Under the pieces are notes generated by a model. It was not told the DNA's origin and made no database searches. It saw only the letters and a program-made list of their open reading frames with translations. This document shows, one piece after another, positions 1 through 5,687 of a DNA stretch of 7,214 bases. A program made the translations under genes and the position numbers. The stretch spans positions 1 through 7,214 of the forward strand of contig CAZXSK010000107.1 of assembly GCA_964642855.1 (NCBI GenBank), written 5' to 3'. Numbering within the stretch: the first letter of the stretch is position 1; each line of letters begins with the position of its first letter. The stretch is from CAZXSK01 sp964642855. Lineage in GTDB: Bacteria > Planctomycetota > Phycisphaerae > SM23-33.

Positions 1-53
1 ACTCACGACATTCACGTTGGCAACGTGACGCTCTACCACTGAGCTACGCCCGC
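1..53 (-). tRNA. tRNA-Gly (anticodon GCC), 3' part cut by window edge
   Basis: Read on the minus strand, the sequence from 53 downwards gives a seven-base acceptor strand (GCGGGCG), the TA linker, a D arm with stem GCTC/GAGC around AGTGGTA, and an anticodon stem TCACG/CGTGA enclosing loop TTGCCAA. The anticodon GCC lies at 21-19 and reads glycine codons GGC and GGT. The variable region and the start of the T stem follow, and the window then ends, so the T loop, the 3' acceptor strand and any CCA are not visible. The folding of the visible half is perfect, so the gene appears functional. The 5' end at 53 is set by the acceptor strand. Confidence 0.95.
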
Positions 54-67
54 AGCTGAGTACAGCA

Positions 68-105
68 ATCATCGCCATTTTCGCCGATCAGTCAAGCCCT
101 TTTTT
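68..105 (-). promoter_or_regulatory. Putative sigma70-type promoter of the tRNA-Gly gene
   Basis: On the minus strand there is a run of six A (105-100), a -35-like TTGACT (95-90), a 16-base spacer, and a -10-like GATGAT (73-68, four of six consensus bases). Transcription would start near 61, leaving a leader of about eight bases before the mature tRNA end at 53. The spacing and the A-run upstream, which resembles an UP element, fit a stable-RNA promoter. This is a consensus match read by eye. Confidence 0.45.
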
Positions 106-529
106 GCCTGTTCCGGACCATCTCGGACACCGGGAGGCATCGCCTGGCGGCATGCCCATGTAACCGCGTCGGCGGGCGGAAACCGGGCGGTCGAAGGAGA
201 ACGAACGGCGGCTGCAGTGGGCGCCGATGCAACCTGGCCTGTGGCGGTCTGGCACCGCGCCAGCATGGAAACGGAGGCAGGCAAAGCGAGGGACGCCCTG
301 CCAGGAGCAACGACACAGGAGCGGACGACGGGCGGCGGGGAGTAGTCAGCCGAGGCCTGGGCGAGCGAAGCCAGAACCAAGGCGTTCCATAAGAACGGAG
401 CGGGGGCAGACACCTGAGACGGAGGCCGTCCGGCCGGAGAGGCCGGTGCCGGCACGGGGTGCGCGGACGGAGGTCGACAGCCGGCGGATGCCCTGCCGGT
501 CCGGGCGCAACGTCCGGAAGCGGAATTGC
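106..529. other. Long non-coding stretch, no convincing gene
   Basis: About 420 G+C-rich bases separate the tRNA promoter from the exchanger promoter. Open frames cross the stretch on both strands, but they give Arg/Pro/Ala-rich, low-complexity translations with no recognisable domain, and two of them run on antisense through the real gene downstream. The plus strand is conspicuously purine-rich from about 265 to 420. Several short perfect inverted repeats occur: CTGGC/GCCAG at 249-263, GGCAGG/CCTGCC at 276-302 and CCGGCC/GGCCGG at 430-446, with an abutting palindrome GTGCCGGCAC at 446-455. I do not recognise RNase P RNA, tmRNA, SRP RNA or 6S RNA here. It may be a decayed gene, a structured RNA or plain spacer. 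Confidence 0.5.
430..455. repeat. GC-rich hairpin plus abutting palindrome
   Basis: CCGGCC (430-435) and GGCCGG (441-446) form a perfect six-base stem around a five-base loop. They are followed immediately by the perfect ten-base palindrome GTGCCGGCAC (446-455). No T-run follows on either strand, so this is not a standard intrinsic terminator. Such structures also arise by chance in very GC-rich DNA. Confidence 0.35.
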
Positions 530-558
530 TTGCCAAGACGCCGGGCGACGGCCATAAT
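530..558 (+). promoter_or_regulatory. Sigma70-like promoter of the exchanger gene
   Basis: TTGCCA (530-535, five of six to TTGACA) and CATAAT (553-558, five of six to TATAAT) are separated by exactly 17 bases. This is the ideal geometry, inside an otherwise very GC-rich region. The predicted transcription start is near 565. That is two bases before the ATG at 567 and about 53 bases before the ATG at 618, which bears on the choice of start codon for the exchanger. Confidence 0.6.
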
Positions 559-617
559 GCCCGCCCATGCTCTGCGGAACGATCATTCCCGAATCCTTCT
601 TCGCTGCCCGGGCCGAG

Positions 618-1661
618 ATGCTGCTGTGGCTGCTTGCCGGAGGTGCGGTAGTGCTGCTGGTGTTCGGCGCCGACTGGGCGGTTTCGGCAGCTGCCAGGCT
701 GGCTGCGGCGATCGGCATGAGCAAGGTCCTTATCGGGGCGACGGTAGTGAGCCTGGGAACCACCTCCCCGGAGGCGGCGGTGTCGGTGACCGCAGCGATC
801 GGCGGAGACGGGGAGATGGCGCTGGGCAACGGGGTCGGGTCGATCATCTGCGATACGGCATTGATTTTCGGCCTGTGCTGCCTGATCAAACGCCTGCCGA
901 AGGACCGCTTCGTGCTGAACCGTCACGGCTGGCTGCAGGTAGGAGCGGGAGCGCTGCTGTTTGCGACGGCCCTGGGCCTGTGGTGGCTGTCGGGAGACAT
1001 CGAGAATGTCATCATGCCTCGCTGGGTAGGCGTGGGCTTCCTGTGCCTGTTGGTGGGGTACATGTATCTTTCGGTCCGCTGGTCGCGGGCCCATCCGGAG
1101 ATCATCCCCCACGAGGTCGCCGAGGCCGCCCAGAACGTCACCGGCAGCGTGGCAAGCGCGGCCGAGCGGGTAACCACCAGTCCCAAGGGCAAGACGGCCC
1201 GGACGGTAACGAATCTGATCGGCCTGCTGATCGGGCTGGCGATGGTGATCATGGGCTCGGAGCTGATGGTGGGATCGGTCCGGCAGATCGCGCTGAATCA
1301 TCACGTTCCCAAGGCCGTCATTGCCGGCACGCTGGTGGCGTTCGGCACGTCGCTGCCGGAGCTGGTCACCGCGATCGCATCGCTGATCAAGGGTCATTCC
1401 GAGTTGCTGGTGGGCAATGTCATCGGGGCGGACATCCTGAACGTGCTGTTCGTGATCGGCGCATCGGCCACGGCGACGCCGCTGGTGATCGAGCCGATTT
1501 TCTTCTGGTTTCTGCTTCCGGTGATGCTGGCGGTACTGGTGCTGCTGCGGGGGTTCATCTTCCTGCCCGGCGACCGCTTCCACCGATGGATGGGCCTGCC
1601 CCTGCTGGGGTCCTACGTGGTGTTCGTGATCCTGGCGGTGAAGTTCGGCCTGGCCGGCTGA
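618..1661 (+). CDS. Na+/Ca2+ exchanger-type antiporter (CaCA family, YrbG-like)
   Basis: This is an inner-membrane cation exchanger of the Ca2+:cation antiporter family, expected to extrude Ca2+ in exchange for Na+ or H+. The protein of 347 aa has about ten hydrophobic segments in two homologous halves. The alpha-1 repeat lies near residues 40-82 (SLGTTSPE, then GNGVGSIICD) and alpha-2 near 236-280 (AFGTSLPE, then GNVIGADILN). A hydrophilic loop near 156-195 joins the halves. The cation-binding glutamates are present at 52 and 248. In alpha-1 the usual GSN is GSI, while alpha-2 carries GAD. The start at 618 is preferred because the protein then begins MLLWLLAGG, matching the N-terminus of E. 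coli YrbG, and the mRNA gets a normal leader. An in-frame ATG at 567 would add 17 residues and make a nearly leaderless mRNA. Neither ATG has a strong Shine-Dalgarno sequence. The family call is firm; ion specificity is not shown. Confidence 0.93.
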   Translation: MLLWLLAGGAVVLLVFGADWAVSAAARLAAAIGMSKVLIGATVVSLGTTSPEAAVSVTAAIGGDGEMALGNGVGSIICDTALIFGLCCLIKRLPKDRFVLNRHGWLQVGAGALLFATALGLWWLSGDIENVIMPRWVGVGFLCLLVGYMYLSVRWSRAHPEIIPHEVAEAAQNVTGSVASAAERVTTSPKGKTARTVTNLIGLLIGLAMVIMGSELMVGSVRQIALNHHVPKAVIAGTLVAFGTSLPELVTAIASLIKGHSELLVGNVIGADILNVLFVIGASATATPLVIEPIFFWFLLPVMLAVLVLLRGFIFLPGDRFHRWMGLPLLGSYVVFVILAVKFGLAG

Positions 1662-1671
1662 CTTACCTGTG

Positions 1672-1700
1672 CAGACAATGTGTGTCTTTCTTGGTAGGAT
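1672..1700 (+). promoter_or_regulatory. Weak candidate promoter with inverted repeat before the secreted protein gene
   Basis: CAGACA (1672-1677, four of six) and TAGGAT (1695-1700, four of six) are spaced by 17 bases in the 97-base gap after the exchanger gene. A short inverted repeat, AGACA-N5-TGTCT (1673-1687), overlaps the -35 box and is followed by TTCTT. It could instead be a weak terminator for the exchanger or an operator. Readthrough from the exchanger promoter is equally possible. Confidence 0.25.
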
Positions 1701-1745
1701 GGACTTCGGGCAGCCGGTGACCTGCGCCCGACCTCGCGAACATCC

Positions 1746-1750
1746 AGGAG
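1746..1750 (+). promoter_or_regulatory. Shine-Dalgarno site fixing the start at 1759
   Basis: AGGAG lies eight bases before the ATG at 1759. This supports that codon over the in-frame upstream ATG at 1669, which would put 30 non-conserved-looking residues in front of an obvious signal peptide. Confidence 0.7.
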
Positions 1751-1758
1751 CCAGACTC

Positions 1759-2961
1759 ATGCGAACGACCCTTCTCGCTTTGACGATCTTGATGGCCTGT
1801 TGTGCGTCGGCATCGGCCGAGGACAACCTCACGATGGCCAAGGCGGTGGAATACCCCCACGTGGGAGTCAAGCTGTCGGTACCGGAAAGCTTCACCTACG
1901 AAAGCCCGGACGATCGCTTCACCGCCGTGCGCGCGGTCAGAAGGATACGGGACAAGGTCGTCTCCGCCGTAACGCTCTCGGTGTTCCCGGTCGAGCAGAA
2001 ACAGAGCGCCGACAAGCTCGCCGAGCAGCTGACCGACATGCTCCGCGAGGACCTCCGCGTGCGAGGCCTGAAGGCTGGCAAGAAGATCGAGATGAAAGTC
2101 GCCGGCCTGGAGGGCATTGCGCGGGTCATGACGTACTCGTTCTCAGGCCGCAAAACCGTCGCCGCCCGGGCCGTGGTGACCCGCGAGCTCAAGGAACCCG
2201 CCCGAAGACTGGCCTACGTGGTCACCGTCGAGGCGGAGGCGTCGCAGCGGGGCTCGCTGTTGAAGATCTTCAAGCAGGTAGTCACGCGGCTGACACTTTC
2301 GGAGATCAAGTGTCCGGCTACCCGCGGGATCAAGCTGGACTCCGAGCCCTGGCCTCACTACGGGCTGGGGTTCTCGATCAAGCCCCCCAAAGGCTGGTTC
2401 ATCGCCGAGACGGCCACCGGGGCAGCCAGCGGCATGGTGGACTATCTCGCGGAGGGGTCGGTAACGATCTCGCCCTCGCTGGAGGTCGTGTCGGTGCTTC
2501 TGCCGGAGAAAATGACCTGCCGGAAGATGGCGGAGAAAGCCAAGGCCGCCTACCTGTCCCGTCGGAGCAGGCTGCTGGATGCCAATGTGGTTTCTGAGTC
2601 GGACCCGAACCTTGCCGGTATCACGGGAAGACAGTTCGTGCTGAAGCTCTCGGCCAGGGGCGAGGAAGACGCCAACGACCCGGGCGACAGCGACGAGGCC
2701 AATTCCTCGGACGCGTTGTCGGAGCTCTGGGTGTACCGGATCATCTGCACCGAAGACACCGAGACCGGCAAGCCCCGCAGCTACACGATGATCCTCTACC
2801 TGCGCGGCGATGACGCCGACGCTGCCCGGGACCTGATGGACACCCTCGCCGGCGGGTTCTCGATGCTCAAGAAGGAAGACTCCGACGACGACCCCGACAC
2901 AGAGAAGGACGATTCGGGCGATTCGGACGACTCCGCTGTCGATCCGTCCGACGACGGATAG
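1759..2961 (+). CDS. Secreted protein with two tandem similar modules and acidic C-terminal tail
   Basis: I do not recognise a named family. The 400-aa protein opens with a signal peptide: MRTT, a hydrophobic core at residues 5-16, and an ASA cleavage motif at 18-20. LMAC at 11-14 is a poor lipobox, so a lipoprotein is possible but less likely. Two modules of similar plan follow. The first (about 31-180) begins YPHVGVKLSVPESF and the second (about 198-370) begins WPHYGLGFSIKPPKGWF. Each continues with beta-rich segments, a Lys/Glu-rich helix and a closing helix. The plan resembles PsbP/DcrB-like single-domain exported proteins, but that comparison is only structural intuition. Module two carries an acidic insertion near 301-318. 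Residues 373-400 hold 15 Asp or Glu among 28. The gene lies 97 bases after the exchanger in the same direction. Extracytoplasmic location is well supported; function is unknown, and cation binding by the tail is a guess. Confidence 0.85.
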   Translation: MRTTLLALTILMACCASASAEDNLTMAKAVEYPHVGVKLSVPESFTYESPDDRFTAVRAVRRIRDKVVSAVTLSVFPVEQKQSADKLAEQLTDMLREDLRVRGLKAGKKIEMKVAGLEGIARVMTYSFSGRKTVAARAVVTRELKEPARRLAYVVTVEAEASQRGSLLKIFKQVVTRLTLSEIKCPATRGIKLDSEPWPHYGLGFSIKPPKGWFIAETATGAASGMVDYLAEGSVTISPSLEVVSVLLPEKMTCRKMAEKAKAAYLSRRSRLLDANVVSESDPNLAGITGRQFVLKLSARGEEDANDPGDSDEANSSDALSELWVYRIICTEDTETGKPRSYTMILYLRGDDADAARDLMDTLAGGFSMLKKEDSDDDPDTEKDDSGDSDDSAVDPSDDG

Positions 2962-3080
2962 CCTTGCCGGCTTCGCCTGCGGCGCGCGGTCGACAGACCC
3001 TGTTGACAACTCGGCTGCTGATAGATACAGCCCCACAACCACCTTCCAATTCTGCAGTAACAGTCACGATATTTTGCCTG

Positions 3081-3110
3081 TTGCGCCCCCCTTAGCGGGC
3101 GTTGTATAAT
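3081..3110 (+). promoter_or_regulatory. Promoter with perfect TATAAT before the methyltransferase
   Basis: A perfect -10 hexamer TATAAT (3105-3110) sits 18 bases after a weak -35, TTGCGC (3081-3086). The predicted start near 3117 gives a leader of about 43 bases to the ATG at 3160. An inverted repeat, CGCCC (3084-3088) with GGGCG (3097-3101), occupies the spacer between the two boxes. That is a position where a regulator could block polymerase, but such an operator is inferred only. Confidence 0.55.
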
Positions 3111-3146
3111 CGCTGCTGCGGTGGATCAACGCTGGGATTCCTTTCC

Positions 3147-3155
3147 GGAAGGGAG
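3147..3155 (+). promoter_or_regulatory. Shine-Dalgarno region fixing the start at 3160
   Basis: The purine run GGAAGGGAG ends four bases before the ATG at 3160. It favours this start over the in-frame GTG at 3121, which lies only about four bases after the predicted transcription start and has no such site. Confidence 0.65.
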
Positions 3156-3159
3156 CGTG

Positions 3160-3845
3160 ATGGAGCGAAACAGGATCGTCAAGGACGACTGCATTGGCTA
3201 TCTCTCGAAGCAGCCGGAAGGCTGGATCGACCTGGTATTCGCCGATCCGCCCTTCAACATCGGCTACAAGTACGACGTCTACGAGGACACCCGGGCCTAC
3301 GACGAGTACTACGACTGGACCCACCAGTGGATGGCTGCCTGCGACCGGGCGCTGAAGCCCACCGGGAGCTTCTGGGTCGCCATCGGCGACGAGTATGCCG
3401 CCGAGGTCCGCATGATAGGCCGCAAACTCGGCCTGACGCTGCGGAACTGGGTGATCTGGCATTATACGTTCGGCCAGGCGACAAAGGCGAAGTTCTCTCG
3501 CTCGCACACGCACCTTTTCTACTTCACCAAAAGCCCCACGGAGTTCACCTTCAACGCCCCGGCCGTCAGCGTGCTGTCCGACCGCCAGAAGGAGTACGGC
3601 GACAAGCGAGCCAACCCCCGCGGCCGGACTCCGTTCGATGTGTGGACCGAGTTCCCCCGGGTCTGCGGCACGTTCTCGGAGCGCAAGGGGTGGCACCCCT
3701 GCCAGATGCCCGAGATGCTCCTCGGGCGGATCGTGCGTGCGTGCAGCAACCCGGGCGACCTGGTGTTCGACCCCTTCGCCGGAAGCGGAACCACGCTGGT
3801 GGTCGCCAGGAAACTCTCGCGAGATTACCTGGGCACCGAGATCTC
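3160..3845 (+). CDS. Beta-class DNA (adenine-N6 or cytosine-N4) methyltransferase, 3' end lost in gap
   Basis: This is a site-specific DNA methyltransferase transferring a methyl group from S-adenosylmethionine to the exocyclic amino group of adenine or cytosine (N6_N4_Mtase family). The 229 visible residues show the permuted beta-class order. Catalytic motif IV, FADPPFNIGY, is at 27-36 (DPPF 29-32). A central region that includes the likely target-recognition segment follows. Then come the motif X-like HPCQMPEMLL (179-188) and the AdoMet-binding motif I, DPFAGSGTT (204-212). The chain reaches YLGTEIS just before the N run, normally within a few dozen residues of the end in short members such as YhdJ-like enzymes, so the catalytic core appears complete. 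No restriction endonuclease gene is visible, so it may be a solitary methyltransferase. The recognition sequence cannot be read from the sequence. It is the first gene behind the promoter at 3081-3110. Confidence 0.93.
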
Positions 3846-3945
3846 NNNNNNNNNNNNNNNNNNNNNNNNNNNNNNNNNNNNNNNNNNNNNNNNNNNNNNN
3901 NNNNNNNNNNNNNNNNNNNNNNNNNNNNNNNNNNNNNNNNNNNNN
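3846..3945. other. Assembly gap of exactly 100 N
   Basis: The run is exactly 100 N long, the conventional placeholder for a scaffold join of unknown length. It removes the end of the methyltransferase gene, any spacer, and the start codon of the acetyltransferase gene. The two flanking genes are in different frames relative to the written length, so any reading frame drawn across the N run is artificial. Confidence 0.98.
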
Positions 3946-4513
3946 CATCGAAGGAAGTCCGCCAACCCAGCGGGAGCAGATGCTGGCCGGGGAGTTGTAC
4001 GACCCCACGGACCCGCACCTGGCCCAGCTCCGCACACGCGCCCGCCTGCTGACGGGGCGCCTCAACGCCTCGACCGAAGACCAGCCCGATCTGCGTCGTG
4101 AGATCTGCATCGAGCTGTTCGCCGCTGGCGGAGATACGCTGTCCATCGAGCCGCCCTTCTACTGCGACTACGGATGCCACATCCATCTGGGCGAGAAGGT
4201 GTTCATCAACTTCGGCTGCGTGATGCTCGATCCGGCCGAGATCCGCATCGGCGACGGGACCCTTCTTGGTCCGGCCGTGCAGGTGTATACTGCAACGCAC
4301 CCGCTGGACCCCGACCAGAGGCCTGCGGGCCTGGAGCAAGCGCAGCGGATCGAGGTCGGCCGGAATTGCTGGATCGGCGGCGGGGCGATTCTCTGCCCCG
4401 GCGTGACGGTCGGCGAGGGCACGACCATCGGAGCCGGCAGCGTAGTTACCCGGGACCTGCCCTCGCGCGTCGTTGCAGCGGGCAATCCGTGTCGCGTCAT
4501 CCGCAGGCTGTAG
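3946..4513 (+). CDS. Maltose/galactoside O-acetyltransferase-like enzyme, 5' end lost in gap
   Basis: This is a cytoplasmic acetyl-CoA-dependent sugar O-acetyltransferase of the Maa/LacA/NodL group, left-handed beta-helix superfamily. The first full codon after the gap is at 3947, and 188 residues are visible. An N-terminal Mac domain (about 10-62) opens REQMLAGELYDP, as in E. coli Maa. PPFYCDYG (69-76) and the NFGCVMLD segment (88-95) come next. Hexapeptide repeats run to the end and finish AGNPCRVIRRL. The likely catalytic histidine is H118, in YTATHPLDP, with its codon at 4298-4300. Maa is about 183 aa, so only a few residues including the start codon should be missing. The gene follows the methyltransferase in the same direction and precedes the reductase by 58 bases. 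The family is certain, but the acceptor substrate could be maltose, a galactoside or another glycan. Confidence 0.93.
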
Positions 4514-4560
4514 GCGCGGTCGGGGGCGAGTAGACCAGAGCAACTCCAACCGCCGGGGCC

Positions 4561-4566
4561 AAGGAG
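4561..4566 (+). promoter_or_regulatory. Shine-Dalgarno site fixing the start at 4572
   Basis: AAGGAG lies five bases before the ATG at 4572. The longer in-frame frame opening at 4473 would overlap the acetyltransferase gene and add 33 residues with no match to the reductase N-terminus. Confidence 0.75.
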
Positions 4567-4571
4567 CAACG

Positions 4572-5666
4572 ATGCTGCCGAAAGTAACGCTCGGAAACAC
4601 CGGCAAGGAACTCTCCCGCTATGCGCTGGGCGGGTTTCACCAGGTCGAGATCACCTGCGACGTCGTCGCCGACGTGGTGGATGCCTACCTCTCCGCGGGC
4701 GGAAACTACATCGAAACCGCTCGCAACTACGGCGGCGGCGCGTCGGAGGAGAAGATCGGCCGGGTGCTGAAAGGGCGAAGCGAGAAGATCCATCTGGCCT
4801 CCAAGACCTCCGCAGCGACGGCCGAAGATGCCCGCCGCGATCTGGAGACCTCGCTGAAAACACTGGGCGTCGATCGCCTGGACTTCTACTTCTTCCACGG
4901 CGTGTCGCCCGGGAAGCTTCAGGAGATCACCGCTCCGGGCGGAGCGGTGGAGGGGCTGACGCGGGCGAAAGACGAAGGCCTGATCGACGGCATGGGCCTC
5001 AGCAGCCACCATCCGCCGGTGTATCTCGACGCGATGGAGCGCATCGACCTGTCGCTGCTGCTGATCTGGTGCAATTATCTCGACAACCTGAACTTCCCGC
5101 TGATTCCCGAGCAGATCATCCCCCGTGCCCGAAGCCTGGGGGTTGGCGTGACCGCGATGAAGCCCCTGGCCGACGGGCTGCTGCATGCCTCGGTGACCGA
5201 TGCGTTCCGCTACTGTCTTGGGGCGGGGGCGGAAGTGGCTGTCTGCGGGACCAACAGTGTCGAGCAGGTTCGGCAGGCGGCGGAGGCAGCCTCCCAGACT
5301 CCAGCCGACGCGGACGAGCGGGAACGCATTCTGCGGAAAGCTCCCGAACTGGGGCGATATGTCTGCCGGCGATGCGGAGCGTGTCCGGAAGCGCTCATGC
5401 GGGTGTTCGAGCTGGAAGGCGTCTTCGACCGCCAGATGATCGACTTCTACCCGCACGGAGCAGCAGACAACGCCCTTCGGAAGGTATTGGCTGGTTGGTT
5501 CAACAAGACCGACGCTGCCCGGGAACGGTTCGCGGAGATGGACGTATCGGTAGACGACCTCGTCGGCAGCGCAGCGGAGATCGAATGCCCGTATGGCATC
5601 GACATACCGCGGAAGATCGCCATCGCCACGGCCAAGCTCTCCGGAGGCAAGCCGCAGCGGGTCTGA
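4572..5666 (+). CDS. Aldo/keto reductase with C-terminal Fe-S-type cysteines
   Basis: This is a 364-aa member of the aldo/keto reductase superfamily, of the kind predicted as oxidoreductases with an added ferredoxin-like end (COG1453-like). Residues 1 to about 240 form the NAD(P)H-binding TIM barrel. Signature stretches are the opening KVTLGNTG, YIETARNYG (46-54), ASKTS (76-80), DRLDFYFFHG (101-110) and AMKPLADGLL (195-204). Of the catalytic tetrad, Tyr53, Lys78 and His109 are present, but the usual Asp is Glu48 (codon GAA at 4713-4715). The C-terminal part has CRRCGAC (Cys265, 268, 271) and, 68 residues later, Cys339 in ECPYGIDIP. Together these could hold one [4Fe-4S] cluster. It is the last gene of the plus-strand cluster and ends 21 bases from the convergent kinase gene. 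Substrate is unknown; the family call is firm. Confidence 0.93.
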   Translation: MLPKVTLGNTGKELSRYALGGFHQVEITCDVVADVVDAYLSAGGNYIETARNYGGGASEEKIGRVLKGRSEKIHLASKTSAATAEDARRDLETSLKTLGVDRLDFYFFHGVSPGKLQEITAPGGAVEGLTRAKDEGLIDGMGLSSHHPPVYLDAMERIDLSLLLIWCNYLDNLNFPLIPEQIIPRARSLGVGVTAMKPLADGLLHASVTDAFRYCLGAGAEVAVCGTNSVEQVRQAAEAASQTPADADERERILRKAPELGRYVCRRCGACPEALMRVFELEGVFDRQMIDFYPHGAADNALRKVLAGWFNKTDAARERFAEMDVSVDDLVGSAAEIECPYGIDIPRKIAIATAKLSGGKPQRV

Positions 5667-5687
5667 TCGCCCGGAAGGCCAGCGTTG

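Noticed and set aside
69..413. Minus-strand open frame from a GTG at 413 whose first 20 or so residues look like a signal peptide (ALVLASLAQASA)
   Set aside because: It has no Shine-Dalgarno site, its Ala/Pro/Ser/Arg-rich remainder shows no recognisable domain, its last codons overlap the tRNA promoter, and the same frame stays open far upstream through antisense of the exchanger gene.
500..540. GTCCGGAAGC-like stretch resembling the SRP RNA apical loop
   Set aside because: Only the short GTCCGGAAG word matches. The flanking bases do not form the required helix and the GNAR/asymmetric-loop context is absent.
69..1895. Very long minus-strand open frame of about 600 codons
   Set aside because: It is antisense to the exchanger and the start of the secreted protein gene. 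Its Gln/His/Arg-rich translation is typical of a shadow frame in GC-rich coding DNA.
3003..3031. Perfect TTGACA at 3003-3008 as a second promoter before the methyltransferase
   Set aside because: At 17 bases spacing only TACAGC (three of six) is found, and no better -10 lies at 16-18 bases. The TATAAT promoter downstream is a better candidate.
2965..3032. Possible terminator after the secreted protein gene (GCCG/CGGC and GGCTG/CAGCC stems)
   Set aside because: The stems are four to five bases with ten-base loops and no T-run follows.
2143..3042. Minus-strand open frame of about 300 codons antisense to the secreted protein gene
   Set aside because: The plus-strand gene has a signal peptide, a Shine-Dalgarno site and repeated modules. 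The antisense product has no domain.
3566..4606. Open frames running across the N run on both strands
   Set aside because: Frame continuity across 100 placeholder N is meaningless, and the real genes on each side are identified by family motifs.
5667..5687. Bidirectional terminator between the convergent reductase and kinase genes
   Set aside because: The 21 bases contain no stem longer than three or four bases and no T-run on either strand.
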